Positions 1 to 11,169 of a stretch of DNA of 64,000 bases are shown here, in pieces. The DNA is from Telopea speciosissima (taxonomy: Eukaryota > Streptophyta > Magnoliopsida > Proteales > Proteaceae), in NCBI RefSeq assembly GCF_018873765.1, contig NC_057923.1, positions 7,700,413 through 7,764,412 of the forward strand. Reading direction: 5' to 3'. The notes under the pieces are model-generated. The model was given only the letters and a program-made list of their open reading frames with translations. It was not told the origin of the DNA and made no database searches. The position numbers were made by a program, and so were the translations under genes. Every line of letters starts with the position of its first letter. Within the stretch, counting starts at the first letter, position 1.

Positions 1-187
1 ACTCCCTAGCTTGAAGAAATTTGTCCTAGAGTTTTAATAAGTCTAGGGATCAGCTTGGTGTGGTGTATGTTCAGTTTCATCCCAAAACAGTAGTCTAGCC
101 ACTCAGGATAGCTAGGAATGAAATCCTCAAGGCGTGGCTCTCTCTTCAGTCTTCTCAAAGAACTTGGATGGAATCACTAATTTCGAT

Positions 188-770
188 GTGTTCCACCTCA
201 GGCTCAGTTTCAGAGGTGAAGGGTGCTTTTGGAGACGACTCCAGAGCTTTTTGTGTCAAACCTGCACCTCAATCTCGTAGTAGTGCCAAGCTCCTTGACC
301 TCTTCAATTCAATTCGTTCCACCTTAGGCTCAGTTTCAGCGGTTAAGGGTTCTTTCATAGAGTCCTCCGGAACTTTTGTGTCAATCTACACCTCAATCTC
401 TGTAGTAGTTCCAAGCTCCTTGACCTGTTCAATATCGTTTTTTTCCTTGTTGTCAGTGATAGTGTGAAAACATATAAGGTTGACACCTTGAATATCCTCA
501 ATGCCTCCTTTGGTTCTTTCTCCTCAAAGAACTTGTGTGGAATCACAAATTCGATGCATTCCACATCAGGCTCAGTTTCAGCGGTAACCGGTGCTTTCAT
601 AGAATCCTCCGAAACTTTTGTGTCAACCTACACCTCAATCTCTATAGTGGTACTAAGCTCCTTGACCTTTTCAATATCGCTTTCTTCCACGTTGTCAGTG
701 GTAGTGTCAAGACATATAAGGTTGACACCTTGAATATCTTCACCACTCTCATAAACATAATCGACGTCTT
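188..770 (-). repeat. Internal tandem repeats in the gag-protease spacer
   Basis: Three successive blocks begin at about 188, 319 and 559 with a shared pattern around ggctcagtttcag and continue through cacctcaatctc and caagctccttgacc. The first block is about 130 bp; the second and third are about 240 bp and 210 bp. On the minus strand they encode repeated acidic segments rich in V, E, K and L. They lie downstream of the zinc knuckle in the Ty3-type element. Confidence 0.75.
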
Positions 771-1922
771 CATCAAGTGGGTATGGCTTGGTCACCTCCG
801 TTACACCCTCCTCCTCAATGGTATTAGAAACCACCGCATTGAACTTCTGTTGTAAATAGGACAGAATTTTGCAACATGTGTATACTCCACACAACTGAAA
901 CACTGAGTGTTGGAGCTGCAATCCATAGGTTCCTTCCCTTTGTTATTGGTAGCCACAGTAGTACTAAAGGGTCGTCCGGTAAGGGTAGCAGTGGTAGTAG
1001 CACGATCTGTGGGCCTATCCGAGACATCATTGGTGTCGCCCTTCTGCTATCGTCCTTGGCTTTCCTTCTGCTATCCTCCGTGGGTTGAAAGCCAAATTGT
1101 CTTATAGGAGGCTTCAGCAACTCCTCTGCTCATAGGGCTTTCTGGAAGCAATCTTGAAGGTCATAAATGTTCGTCACTCCCATCTCCTTCCGGATTTCCA
1201 CCTTCAATCCCAATTTGAAGCAGGACATCAGCTGTTCATCCTCCTTGTCAACTCCAGTATGTGATACAAGGGTGTCAAACTGTTGCATGCAGTTTGCCAC
1301 TGATAGTGCTCCTTGCCGTAGCGAGTTGAGCTGGTCGTGGAGTCATGCTTTGAAGGCGGATGGAAGGTATTTGCTCTTTAACTCTTCCTTCCTCTCATCC
1401 CAGTTGGTAGAGGGCCAGAGGCTCTCTGTCCCTCTTTGCTATAGTTTCCTCTCATAATTGTTCCCTCATTCTCGGGTCGGTCCCACTGGCTTGGTCCATG
1501 CTTGGTTCAGCTTCATTGGCTCTGTCAAATCATACCAATCAAAGTAGTTATTGAAATAAGAAAGCCAATCATAGAATACCTATGGATCGTGCTTGCTAGT
1601 GTACTCCTTCAACTTCAAGTGTACTATGTGCGAGTCGTCGGTACAAAGGTTAAGAGGCCCCACCTCGAAGTAGGCACAGACATGGTCCTCAAAAGTATGG
1701 GTGGTGTGAAGGTTCTTTGAGGTCCTCTCCCCAAAATTTTTTTAGTAGACTTCTACTTCAACATTGGCCCTTGGTGGTGTGGAAAATTCAGCATAGGACC
1801 ATTACTCATTTGTTCTATGGCGGCCACTTGGTGGGTGAGTTGCCTAATCATGTCAGTAAGCTGATTCAAAGAGTCTTGGACATTAGGTGGGCTATAGGAT
1901 TGTGGATTGCTGTTGGCCATGA

Positions 1923-1934
1923 GCTCTGATACCA
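1923..1934 (-). other. Primer-binding site for initiator Met-tRNA
   Basis: The minus strand reads TGGTATCAGAGC, the usual complement of the 3' end of plant initiator Met-tRNA. It lies directly before the gag start and just after the LTR end, which fixes the element's orientation as minus. Confidence 0.85.
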
Positions 1935-1936
1935 AT

Positions 1937-2450
1937 TGATGTGCTCTACTAACCTTTTAGGATAGATTTGTGAAACTAACCCATAGGACAGAATCACAAT
2001 GACCCAGATTTAGAAAACAATAGGGCAGAAATAGAGAAGATCAATGACTAAAGAACCAGCCAACCGATGGGGCTGAAAAACTGGTCAAATTCTGGCCTGT
2101 TTCTTCTGTAATTGTGGCTAAAATATCATAGGAAACCAATGGGTAGGTTGAGAGTGAAGAAGGTGGACTAAAAAAAGAAACTTTTAAGAAAAACAGAAAA
2201 TAGCAACTTTTCAAAACAAGAATAACTTCCATGTTCCAGATCAGATGAACGTGTAACTCTGGAAAAGTGTAGACCCAACAGAAGAGGGCAACTTGTTAAA
2301 ATTGAATTTCATTCAACGGTTGGATTGGCTGGAATCTTTGATGGAAGTTTGAGATCACAAATGGACATAAACTACTGTCGCGGGGACTGAGACTGAGAGA
2401 TAGAGCTTACAGAATATGGACTATGGAGTGAGTAATTACTGAACTAAGTC
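1937..2450 (-). mobile_element. Probable LTR of the Ty3-type element
   Basis: This gene-free stretch lies upstream of the primer-binding site on the minus strand, where the 5' LTR should be. The outer boundary is not clear; it abuts the 3' end of an RTE LINE near 2455. No second LTR is in the window for comparison, so the extent is an inference. Confidence 0.45.
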
Positions 2451-2454
2451 AACA

Positions 2455-4677
2455 ACAACAACAGCAAACTCAGCCTTATCCCAACTTAATGGGGTCGGCT
2501 ACATGGATCCAAAGTTCCAAACAGAACAAAGTAGAGAAAACTGAGTTCTAGCCAAAAAAGGGAAAGAAAAGATGGGGGAAGAGGGATGGGAAAAAAGATG
2601 AGAAATGGAAAATGACAAATGAAAGATGAAAGATAGTAAGAGGAAAGAGGCACAGCCCAGCACATCAGGAGCATCTCAGTTAAATAGGGTCTGCTACATG
2701 GATCCTTACCCTCCAATGGGCTCCTATCCGAGGTCATACTTGTTACAAGACCTAGACTATGCATGTCCTTTCTCACCACTTCTCCTATGGTCATTTTAGG
2801 CCTGCCCCTAGCTCTTTTAGCTCCTTCAATCGGAATCATATCGCCATAGTTGTCATAGCGTCATGGCGATCCAAGTCGGTGGAGGGGTGTTTGATCGATG
2901 TATTGACACGTCGCCCGCCATGGCGATCATGTCGACTATGGCAGAATTGTAATTAAATCCAAAGTTGAATGGCAAACTAGTAGATAAATCAAGATTTATA
3001 AGAGCAATGGCAGAATTGTAATTAATCTGAAGTTGTAAGGAGTGGCAGAACTGTAATTTAATGGAGTTAAAGAGAAAACTGAATGGGTTAAACATAATAG
3101 CAATAGAGAGTATAAAGGGTTATATATAAATAATATAAGTTGTCCTTACTTGCAATTTTAAAGACTTAATATCTTCTTCAACCTTGCAATAACATGATAG
3201 AGAGGCAGAGAGGCGGTGAACTGGAGTAGTTCCAGCAGAGGAAACTCCTTATGAAGACGATTCTCCCTGCAATTTCTGGAACAGAATCGCAGCACCAAGG
3301 TTTGCCGATCCCTATGAGAAATAGCCCCAAAATTCTATTGGCAACCGAATGGTGAGATCTGAAATCAGATCTGGCGGATGTCTTAGTTGCAGGTTACTAA
3401 ACCAAGGCTAAAATAGGAGATTTTGGGAAGCAGGGAGTGGGTCTAAGGTTGGGGAAGAAACAAAAAATTAAAGAAGAAGAAATCGAAGAGGGAAAGAGAG
3501 ACAGGTCGCCATGGCGTAGGTCGATATGCACAGACCTCCAACGCCAGGACACCATGGCGGTGCCATGGTGATGCCATGACAACTATGCATATCGCTCCTC
3601 CAGTCCTCCTTACTGGGGCGTCTCTAGGCCTACGTTGAATATGACCATACCACTGTAATCGACTCTCTCGGAGCTTGTCAGTGATCGGGGCAACTCCCAA
3701 GTCTGCTCTAATACGTTCATTCCGTATTTTATTCTTCTTTGTTTTTTCCACACATCCATCTTAACATCCTCATCTCTGCTACACATAACTTATCAATATG
3801 ACACTTCTTAACTGCTTTCTTTTAAGCTGTAAAGGAATACGTCGGTCACATAGCACTCCGGATGCACTTCTCCACGTCATCCATCCCACTTTAATTCTCT
3901 GTGAAACATCATCTTCTATGTCACCTTCTTTATTTATGATTGACCCAAGTATCTAAAATAGTCACTTTGTGGTATCTCTCTTTCCTCAATTCGCATAATA
4001 TCAGTATCCATCATAGTGTGACTAAAATTACACATCATATACTCCGTCTTCGTTCTACTAATCTTAAAGCCTCTTGTTTCCAAGGTTGACCTCCAAAGCT
4101 CTAGCTTAGAGTTAATCCCTTCTTTTGTCTCATCCACCAAAACGATATCATCGGCGAAGAGCATACACCATGGGACCTCGTTTTGAATGTTCTTGGTTAG
4201 ATTGTCCATGATAAGCGCAAATAGATAGGGCTTAAGGCTGATCCTTGATGTAACCAAATCGTAATTGGGAATTCCTTCCCCTAACCTCCCACAGATCTCA
4301 CACTAGTCACCACACCCTCATACATATCTTTAATTACATCCACATATTTACTCGACACCCCTCTCCTCACTAGGACATGCCAGATTGAATCTCTAGGAAC
4401 TTGGTCATAGGCTTTTTCCAGGTCAATAAATACCATATGGAGATCCTTCTTACTATCTCTATATCTATGCATGAGCCTCTTCAATAAGTTGGTAGTTTTT
4501 TTCGTGGATCTACCTGACATAATGCCAAATTGGTTCACCGAGATATGAGTCTCTCTTCTCAAACGGGCTTCAATAACCTTCTCCCAAAGTTTCATAGTGT
4601 GACTCATAAGCTTAATGCTTCTATAGTTATTGCAGCTTTGGATATCACCTTTATTTTTGTAGATGGGGACTACAATG
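2455..4677 (-). mobile_element. RTE-clade LINE, 5'-truncated, split by a MITE
   Basis: On the minus strand, 4678-4281 encodes reverse-transcriptase blocks (IYKNKGDIQSCNNYR, NQFGIMSGRST, VFIDLEKAYDQVPR), and 4257-3934 encodes the catalytic block with F-A-D-D followed by I-V-L-V. The C-terminal part reads RLQWYGHIQRRP near 3670, then resumes after the MITE insertion as GRPKMTI...VRKDMHSLGL near 2800. The 3' end has the widespread plant RTE tail (ggatccatgtagccgacccc) followed by TTG-rich repeats near 2460. The 5' part (endonuclease) is missing. At least one frame break lies between the two RT pieces. Interpretation: dead 5'-truncated copy, later hit by a hAT MITE. Confidence 0.88.
2845..3587. 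mobile_element. Non-autonomous hAT element (MITE) nested in the RTE LINE
   Basis: The ends are a perfect 12-bp inverted repeat, CATAGTTGTCAT at the left and ATGACAACTATG at the right, with further imperfect pairing around tggcg. A perfect 8-bp target-site duplication, CATATCGC, flanks it at 2837-2844 and 3588-3595; 8 bp is the hAT signature. The 743-bp element has no transposase ORF. Removing it restores the continuity of the RTE C-terminal coding region. A second, shorter family member lies at 34512-34664. Confidence 0.93.
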
Positions 4678-5329
4678 TAATAATGGTAAAAATCTAACCC
4701 ATAAAATTAGAGTTTCAAAATACCTTTGTAGTCACCAACGACTCCTTGTGTCCCCTTTCTTCTCTTCCACTTATTCTTAGGGTTGATGCTGAATCACAAC
4801 AATAGCTTGCATTGAAGGGCGTGGCGGAAGCAAATTGACGTAGCATACATCACAAAATTTTACAGCCAAGGATCTTGATGAACACATCCATTAAAACCAA
4901 TAATGGGGAATCATGGTTACTTAGAAAACATTGATGGTGTTTTCCTTTAAAGGAATGTAACACTCGAACATGATCTCCGTCGAGTGCACCCTCTCCAATA
5001 GCTGAATCCCAAGCTTGAAGAAGAAGACTCTCTTTTTCTCTCTTCTACTCTTTCTATAATTATGTGTGTTGTGCAATTAGGGTTTCAGCCACAACTTCTC
5101 TTATATAGAAAAACTAAGTATGGAGATTACAATCTAACGGACAAGATCATGCCAAGTGGTGTGATTTTGAAGGGTAGCCTTGTTATCCTTAATTGCACTA
5201 AAGGACGACACTACAAAAGGTGTAACCTGAAACCCCCCCGCGGTAGATATTTTCATTGCACTTTCTCCCCCACATTACTAACATCCTCAATGGACCTTGC
5301 AAGCATTAGAATAAAATCACTGTCATGAT
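4678..5329. other. No gene recognised
   Basis: This 650-bp stretch between the LINE and the next hAT element has short ORFs only. It includes an 88-codon plus-strand ORF at 5062-5328 that resembles nothing I know. It is probably old transposon sequence. Confidence 0.4.
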
Positions 5330-5337
5330 ACCTAATC

Positions 5338-5946
5338 TAGGGGTGTCAATTCTAGGCCCGGCCCGGTTAAAGCCCGGCCCCGGCCCGATTACAAAACATG
5401 TCGGGCTTAAACCCGACACGTTTAGTAATCGGGCGGTTCCGGTGTGGGTTCCTAGCCCGTCAGGCGCCCGACCGGACCGACCGATTCCAGACCCGACCTA
5501 GACCGCCTTGTTATAGCCCGACCCAATTGACCCTTTAACTTATAAACTTCCCCTTCCCTTCCCTCCAAATTTCTTTTTTTTTGTTTGTTTCTTTGTTGGT
5601 CTTTGACATTTATTGGTTAGATACACTTAACGTAGGTGAGATAAGACTTAGTTTTAGTTTTTAGATCTTACTTTGTTAGATGTCAATTAGTAAGCCCACA
5701 CCGTTTAGAGACCATTTAGAGTTAAACGACTCATTAGCCCGTTTTAAACCCGGTTTAGGCCCGTTTAGCCCGAATAAGGCTGCCCCGATTAAAAACCGAA
5801 CACCGACCGACCGAAATGAAACCGTACCATGCCCGCCCAAGGCAAGCCCGAATGCCTAAACGGTCGGACACGGTGCAGCTAGTAATATTGGTGAGGCCCG
5901 GCTAGGCTGACCGTGATTGACCGAGCCCGACCGGTTGACACCCCTA
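5338..5946. mobile_element. Non-autonomous hAT element with GC-rich ends
   Basis: The terminal inverted repeats are TAGGGGTGTCAA at the left and TTGACACCCCTA at the right. A perfect 8-bp target duplication, ACCTAATC, lies at 5330-5337 and 5947-5954. The subterminal regions are dense in short cccg/gccc motifs in both orientations, as is common for transposase binding in hAT elements. No transposase is encoded in the 609 bp. Confidence 0.93.
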
Positions 5947-6008
5947 ACCTAATCCATTGTTCATCAATACGGGAATGACAAGACTAGGACTGAACCCAAA
6001 AATATTTG

Positions 6009-6252
6009 CAACGCTTTTCAAATAATATTTATTTAATATAATATAAAAAATACTTTTGCAAGCACTTTGTAAAACAACTACTGGATCCTGGATTTCGACC
6101 AGTCACAGTCTGACAACTCTCTCATTTGAAACACTTTTCAAATAATATTTAATTAATGTAAAATAATAAACAATACTTTTGCAAACACTTTGCAAAACAA
6201 CTACCAAGCCCCGAATTTCGTCTGGCCACACCCTAACAACTCTCTCACTTGG
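6009..6252. repeat. Tandem duplication of about 121 bp
   Basis: Two adjacent units start at about 6009 and 6128. Each contains cttttcaaataatattta, acttttgcaa and acaactctctca at matching places. They are diverged, so the duplication is not recent. Function unknown. Confidence 0.8.
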
Positions 6253-7343
6253 ATGTTCTTCCTAGACAGGTAGTGAAACCGTATAGAGTGTCACCCCCAT
6301 TTGATGCAGGAGCAATTTCTTGGACCGGGCTAAACCCGTTGGGGGATCCATATGAAGACGAACCGGGTCCAAGTGGGTTTTTGGGTTTAGTAGGCTATTT
6401 ATTTATTTATTTAAATTTAGTTTTGGGATTGTCTCTTGTGATCTTTTAATTTGAATGAGTTATCTATTAGCGGTAGAGTCATTTCTATGTTTTAATAGGT
6501 TAATTAAAGATAGAGTTGGTATAGGATTTTATTTCAGTTATGAGTCTCATTAGTGTTAAGGACAATTTCAGTTTTAGATTAGTATTAGGAGTCTTTATTT
6601 CTTCTTTAAATACAAGATTGTAACCTACGCAACACTCAGATTGAAGAATAATGAATTGTGAATTTAGTTCGTTGGTTGTAGACAAGAATCGGTGAGTGTG
6701 TGCTCCCTTCCCTTCACCCACCTCTTTCTCTCTCTCTTTATTTCTCCCTCTTCATTATTATTCTTCTTTTTCCTTGTATTTCTGTAATAGTTTTTACTTT
6801 CCTATTACTACCGATTTTCCTCTAGTAATAAATCTGGTTTTTCAGCCATTAGTTACTGACGCAAGGAAGAAGACCAATCTTCCAACCTTATCATTCATTC
6901 TTCCTGGTATTTATTGCTCCATTGCCAAAATATACTCTTTCCATACCTTTTATTCCCCTTGTCCCATACCTTATATTTGCTTCCAAGTTTGTCCTTAATT
7001 AATAAATAGTAATCTCCTTTGCATTCCTTCTTCTTTACCTATCTAACAGTCCTTTAGAAAATTCTAGTTATTATGAAATTGGTATCGCCCTTCAATTGCC
7101 TAAACTTTTCCTCGATCAGGTGGGCCCATAAGCGATCTGAATAGGGTAGACAACAATCATTGACACACCACAGATGCACAAGACATGAACGCAACAGTAA
7201 CTGCCTCTCAGGTATGGGAAAAAGAAGCAACATAAATTCATGTTGCCAAATACAATTGGCGGTGAACCATTTAGGAATTTTATTGAATTGATGTTTAACA
7301 CATTAATGTGCTTGTATTTATATTTACATACCAATCCTCATTG
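6253..7343. other. LTR-like or intergenic sequence, no intact gene
   Basis: A 66-codon plus-strand ORF at 6249-6449 runs into an AT-rich stretch. It contains a TATA-like tttaaatac near 6604 and then tttgtagtt/tctctctctcttt-rich sequence. This resembles the U3-R-U5 layout of a plant LTR, but I see no matching second LTR, primer-binding site or TSD. The rest shows nothing recognisable. Confidence 0.3.
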
Positions 7344-7348
7344 GGGAA

Positions 7349-7645
7349 TGTTGAATTATTTATCCACACGTGTACCCCTTTGGATAGTCCGCCGTGTTAG
7401 AGCTCCTGTATGATATACATATTGTTTTCTCCCTTTTCTACATGGTCGGCCTTTTAGAGGAAGCGGTTCCATTATGGTATCAGAGCAGGCAGGGGTCACG
7501 GTATCGAGTCCCCTTGGGAGCAGGTAGGTGTCGAATTACTTATCCACCCATCTCCCCCTTTGGATAGTCCGCCGTGTAAGAAATCCTGTATGATATACAT
7601 ATTGTTTCCTACAAGGTCGGCCTTTTAGAGGAAGCGGTTCCAACA
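7349..7645 (+). mobile_element. TRIM retrotransposon (family 1), complete
   Basis: Two direct terminal repeats (7349-7474 and 7529-7645) begin TGTTGAA/TGTCGAA; the second ends TTCCAACA. Between them is a 54-bp core that starts at once with the Met-tRNA primer site TGGTATCAGAGC (7475-7486) and ends in the purine-rich gggagcaggtagg. A perfect 5-bp target duplication, GGGAA, flanks it (7344-7348 and 7646-7650). At 297 bp and with no coding capacity it is a terminal-repeat retrotransposon in miniature. The same family recurs at 32460-32950. Confidence 0.93.
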
Positions 7646-7650
7646 GGGAA

Positions 7651-10393
7651 ATATACAATACAACAACCCTATAGTTGAGAACAAATATACGGTATAATTG
7701 GGCAGTTGTGCATAAAAGAATAATTATAACAGGCACATAATATAAAATTGCAGTCAATTAATTTATTCTCATTAAACTGGGTTTGATGGCCACACATCTA
7801 ATGCCAAATATCCAACATGCATCTCATGAGAGAAACACAATGTTTAATGCCGAAGTCGTGAGGCATGGTTTAGTAACTACTATGTGTAGGAGAGACTTGA
7901 CTAACAAGCAACTCAAAAATTGGTAACCCTTCTAGAAAAGAAATCTACCGATTACTACATAAAAGAGAGTAACAAAATACTAACTACTAAATGGCTATAT
8001 TCCACAACTAAGACCCATTACAAAAGTAGAAATTAAAGTAGTAGCGGATCTAACTAAAAATATTCCAGCCAGCAATTTTCTTGATAATGCAATCTTCTAG
8101 ACAATCTCCTCTCCACGTAAATCACATTGGGCCCACTCAAATCTTCATCCAATCTTCTAAATGAACATCCACTAGTGCTGGTCGTGGGGCTTACCAGAAC
8201 CAGAACCAGGTCTAGTTCTTTCTCCTCTATGTTGGTACTGTCTGAGCTCTGCATCATCCTTTTTTGGAGTTCTTTGTTTGAGGTAATCCTTTTCTTCAGG
8301 GAATCATTTGGAATTCTAGTATGGCACAGCCATCGATAAAATTTTGACAGTTGACCACTTGGCTTGTAGGTCTTGGAATCTGCCAAGTACGTGGATTATG
8401 TATGGGGAATTGGATGAATCGGTTACATTTTCCTGTGGTGTGCAAATTTGCGGCTGGTTTTTCTTGGGGATGTTTTAGCTTTATTTCAGGGTTTTGTTCC
8501 CCCTCAGATGAGGCTGTCAAGAATGGGAGGGGAACCTCAAGTGGTATAATCAGATAACTTTTTCCACTTCCGGAGTTATTAGTAGCTTGCTTGTTTAGGG
8601 ATGTCATGGTGTGGGTTTCACCAAAAATATTATTATGACCCCCACCCTGTGAAGTGTGTGTAGAGTTCAATTTTACTAGGTAATCAGGGCAAGGATGTTT
8701 TTAAATACCATGCCCTGCTCTTACCTGATAATGGTCTTATACCTTAAGCATATAAATATATATATTTTGGTGGGGGGGGGGGGAAAACCAATTAAATATG
8801 CACCATTGCGATAAAATGTTGGTTGATCAGGATTCTTTTTTGTATTGAGAGAGTAGGTGGAGGAAATTTGAATAGGCATAATGGCTATAGAATACAAATT
8901 GTGTATCTTTGTCCTACATCTTTGAATAGTAATACAATACACGTTCCTAGAAAGAGGAAACAAATAAAGATGGGCCAGCTTTTTTGGATCCTAATCAGTT
9001 AGTAGTGCTTCTAAGTTCTAAATATCTATATTTGTTAGTGTTTTACAAAATATCTGTATTCAAAAACATAGATACATGCATACGTATGTCGTCATGGCAG
9101 CCAAAACAATTAACTAGCTTTGTCTGTGTTGGCTACTGTTTGTGTACAAGGTTTCATAGAAATTGTCAAAGTTTCTTTGGATGGAAATGAACTAAAAATT
9201 TACAGAGATTTAGGACAATAGAAAATAGGTCTTCAGCTAGGAAAACAAAATGGAATTATATGCTGTGAGGTATCAAAATCCTTTCTTGACCTGAAGAGTA
9301 GGGATTGCTAGAGGATGAGTTCAGGGCATACTTTGTGGAATCCTGTTTTAACCCTAACCCAACCCAACCCCTAAATAACCAAACTAGCCTGAACCTCATG
9401 TCTTTTGAGACATTGAAACCCTATGCGGCTTAAATCATTGTACGAAACTGTTCTCCACCCCACTGTGTTTCATTATGAGTTGTATTGAGGTTGATGTGTA
9501 GAGGTTTTGGCAGCACCCTACTAACCTAACTCTTATTTATAAGGTATGTATATGTTGCGTTTCAAGGTGGGAATTTGGAAGGAAAGGGTATAGGTGGCAT
9601 GGATGCTATTGTGAAGGGGGGAAAAGGTTTTTAATTTAAAAAATTGAGTCTGTACAAGTCCCACTTCTTCAGGGCCACAGGGAGGGTCGACTAGAGTCGA
9701 TCCTAATCGTCGGCATTTTTCTACACCAAATAGCTGCATTCAGACTTGACCCAGAGTCTTCAATGCTAGCAGCCCAATCTTTTACCATTGCAAGGTCCCA
9801 GATTTTTAATTCTTCTCTAATTTCAGAGTACCTGAAGAAGTCCACCTAGTCCATTTGAGAAGGCTAGAAAAATCTTTTGAGATAATAGACATGGTGGTCA
9901 TAACAAAACAATGGGTTCATATTTCCTAATTCGTGAAACTTGACTCTGACCAAACCCATCATTGATTATCATATCTAAATTTACTTGAGTCACTTGCCTG
10001 TCAAATGTGCCCTACACCTAACCCTTTTTGGGGTGGCTTAGTTTTCACATAGGTGTTCAACTTGTCTCTCTCCACTTTATTCAAGCCCTGGAAACTGTCC
10101 ATTTCGTTGCCCTTTTATTCTTTTTTGGGGGTAATCGTGGCCCTTATAGTCATTTCTACTTTCCCTGCTAATTTTAATTATTCTGCCATAAAATTGGGGC
10201 TCTGGATTTGCATTTTCCCTTGAATAATTTGCACTAAATTTGTTGAGCACATGGATGGTCTTTGTTTTGTTTAATGAACAAGGACCTCTGATGTGTTAAT
10301 TTATTCAACCTATGCTTGTTATATACTTCATATTATAGATTGCTAAGCATTAAATGTCATTGAGTTGTTTCATCTGATCTTTTTCTGTTTCAG
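7651..10393. other. Intergenic or intronic, no exon identified
   Basis: No coding segment with supporting features was found. A 124-codon minus-strand ORF (8296-8670) and its overlapping neighbour (8054-8386) have no recognisable domain. A poly-G run lies at about 8772-8783. If the two exons at 10394-10781 belong to a larger gene, its earlier exons could be hidden here or be missing. Confidence 0.35.
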
Positions 10394-10781
10394 GCTGGCA
10401 AGACTGGTTTCTCAATTGGTGCAGCCAAAAGGCCGAATGCCTTGTCTTTAGTAATTGGGCCTGGTTCGGGCTACAACTTGGTTAGTAAGCTGACTTCTAT
10501 TGTTCATTCTCAGATTTCAGACAACTTGAGTTGAAACCAAAAAGAGTTTATGAAAAGATTAATCATACAGTAGGTGTCTGGTTAACAAAACTTGGTCTGG
10601 AATGTCTTTGCAGAAGTCTAACCCATTACCTGAAGAGGAGATTGTCAGTTCAACTGAGACGAGTGGAGAGCAAAGGCGGTGTGTCTTCCAAGAGCAACTT
10701 CGTGCAGAACGTGAATCCTTCCGAGCAGTATTTGACAGAAGACGCCAGCGGATCAGTGTGTTAGAGATGGAAGATGAATAG
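10394..10781 (+). CDS. Terminal two exons of an unrecognised gene
   Basis: Exon A (10394-10480) follows a pyrimidine-rich acceptor (tgtttcag) and ends at a donor gttagt. Exon B (10614-10781) follows ctttgcag and ends with TAG at 10779-10781. Both exons are in phase 0 and give 29 plus 55 residues. Exon A encodes a glycine-rich stretch starting AGKTGFSIGAAKRPN. Exon B has an acidic start (PLPEEEIV) and a highly charged, probably helical C-terminus rich in R, E and Q (ERESFRAVFDRRRQR). The good splice signals and matching phase argue for a real gene end, followed by a plausible 3' UTR to about 10930. I do not recognise the family and found no upstream exons, so it may be a gene tail or a fragment. 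Confidence 0.5.
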
Positions 10782-10937
10782 TAGTAATAACGATAGAAAT
10801 TTGATTTTTACCTACATTATTGTATTCTTTTCCATGTTGGCTTTGGGTTTTTTTGGCTGTATTGCAAGAGAAGGTATTTTGGCCTTCAATATTTGTGGTT
10901 AGTTCGATGTAGTAAGAAATGGTGTATTTCCAAGACC

Positions 10938-10970
10938 CTCTCTCTCTCTCTCTCGTGTGTATGTGTGTGA
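10938..10970. repeat. Simple repeat (CT)n followed by (GT)n
   Basis: A run of about eight CT units is followed by gtgtgtatgtgtgtg just downstream of the unrecognised terminal exons. Confidence 0.8.
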
Positions 10971-11169
10971 AGCCTGAGAAACGTATTACCCTAATTATCG
11001 TTTAACCCTTGGAATGCAATCTGAAGTTTTGAGCTGCTAGGCCAGAACTCTGGACCATGCTTCTGGAATCTGAGTTGACTATGCTTGTCGGGCTTTGATA
11101 GTGTGTCATACACATCCAGATTTCATACATATGGGCATGTCATTCTTGTGATTCAAACATGGAAATAGA

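Larger units (their letters stand above)
1..1935 (-). mobile_element. Ty3/gypsy-type retrotransposon, gag end (degenerate)
   Basis: Reading on the minus strand from 1935, a gag-like start (M-A-N-S-N-P-Q-S-Y) is followed by a region with glutamine-rich coiled character. Near 1270-1130 comes a stretch typical of plant Ty3 gag (FKLGLKVEIRKEMGV), and near 900-860 a zinc-knuckle-like C-F-S-C-x4-H-x4-C motif. Frames are broken by several stops, so no full-length ORF remains. The minus-strand order is LTR, primer-binding site, gag, with pol expected beyond the left edge of the window. Family placement rests on the gag pattern and the Met-tRNA primer site. No reverse transcriptase is visible here, so Ty3 rather than Ty1 is an inference. 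Confidence 0.7.

Noticed and set aside
8054-8670. Overlapping 110- and 124-codon minus-strand ORFs
   Set aside because: No domain, no splice support and composition like spacer; probably chance ORFs.
9349-9380. accctaaccc-like words resembling telomere repeats
   Set aside because: Only a few irregular units; this is not an interstitial telomere array.
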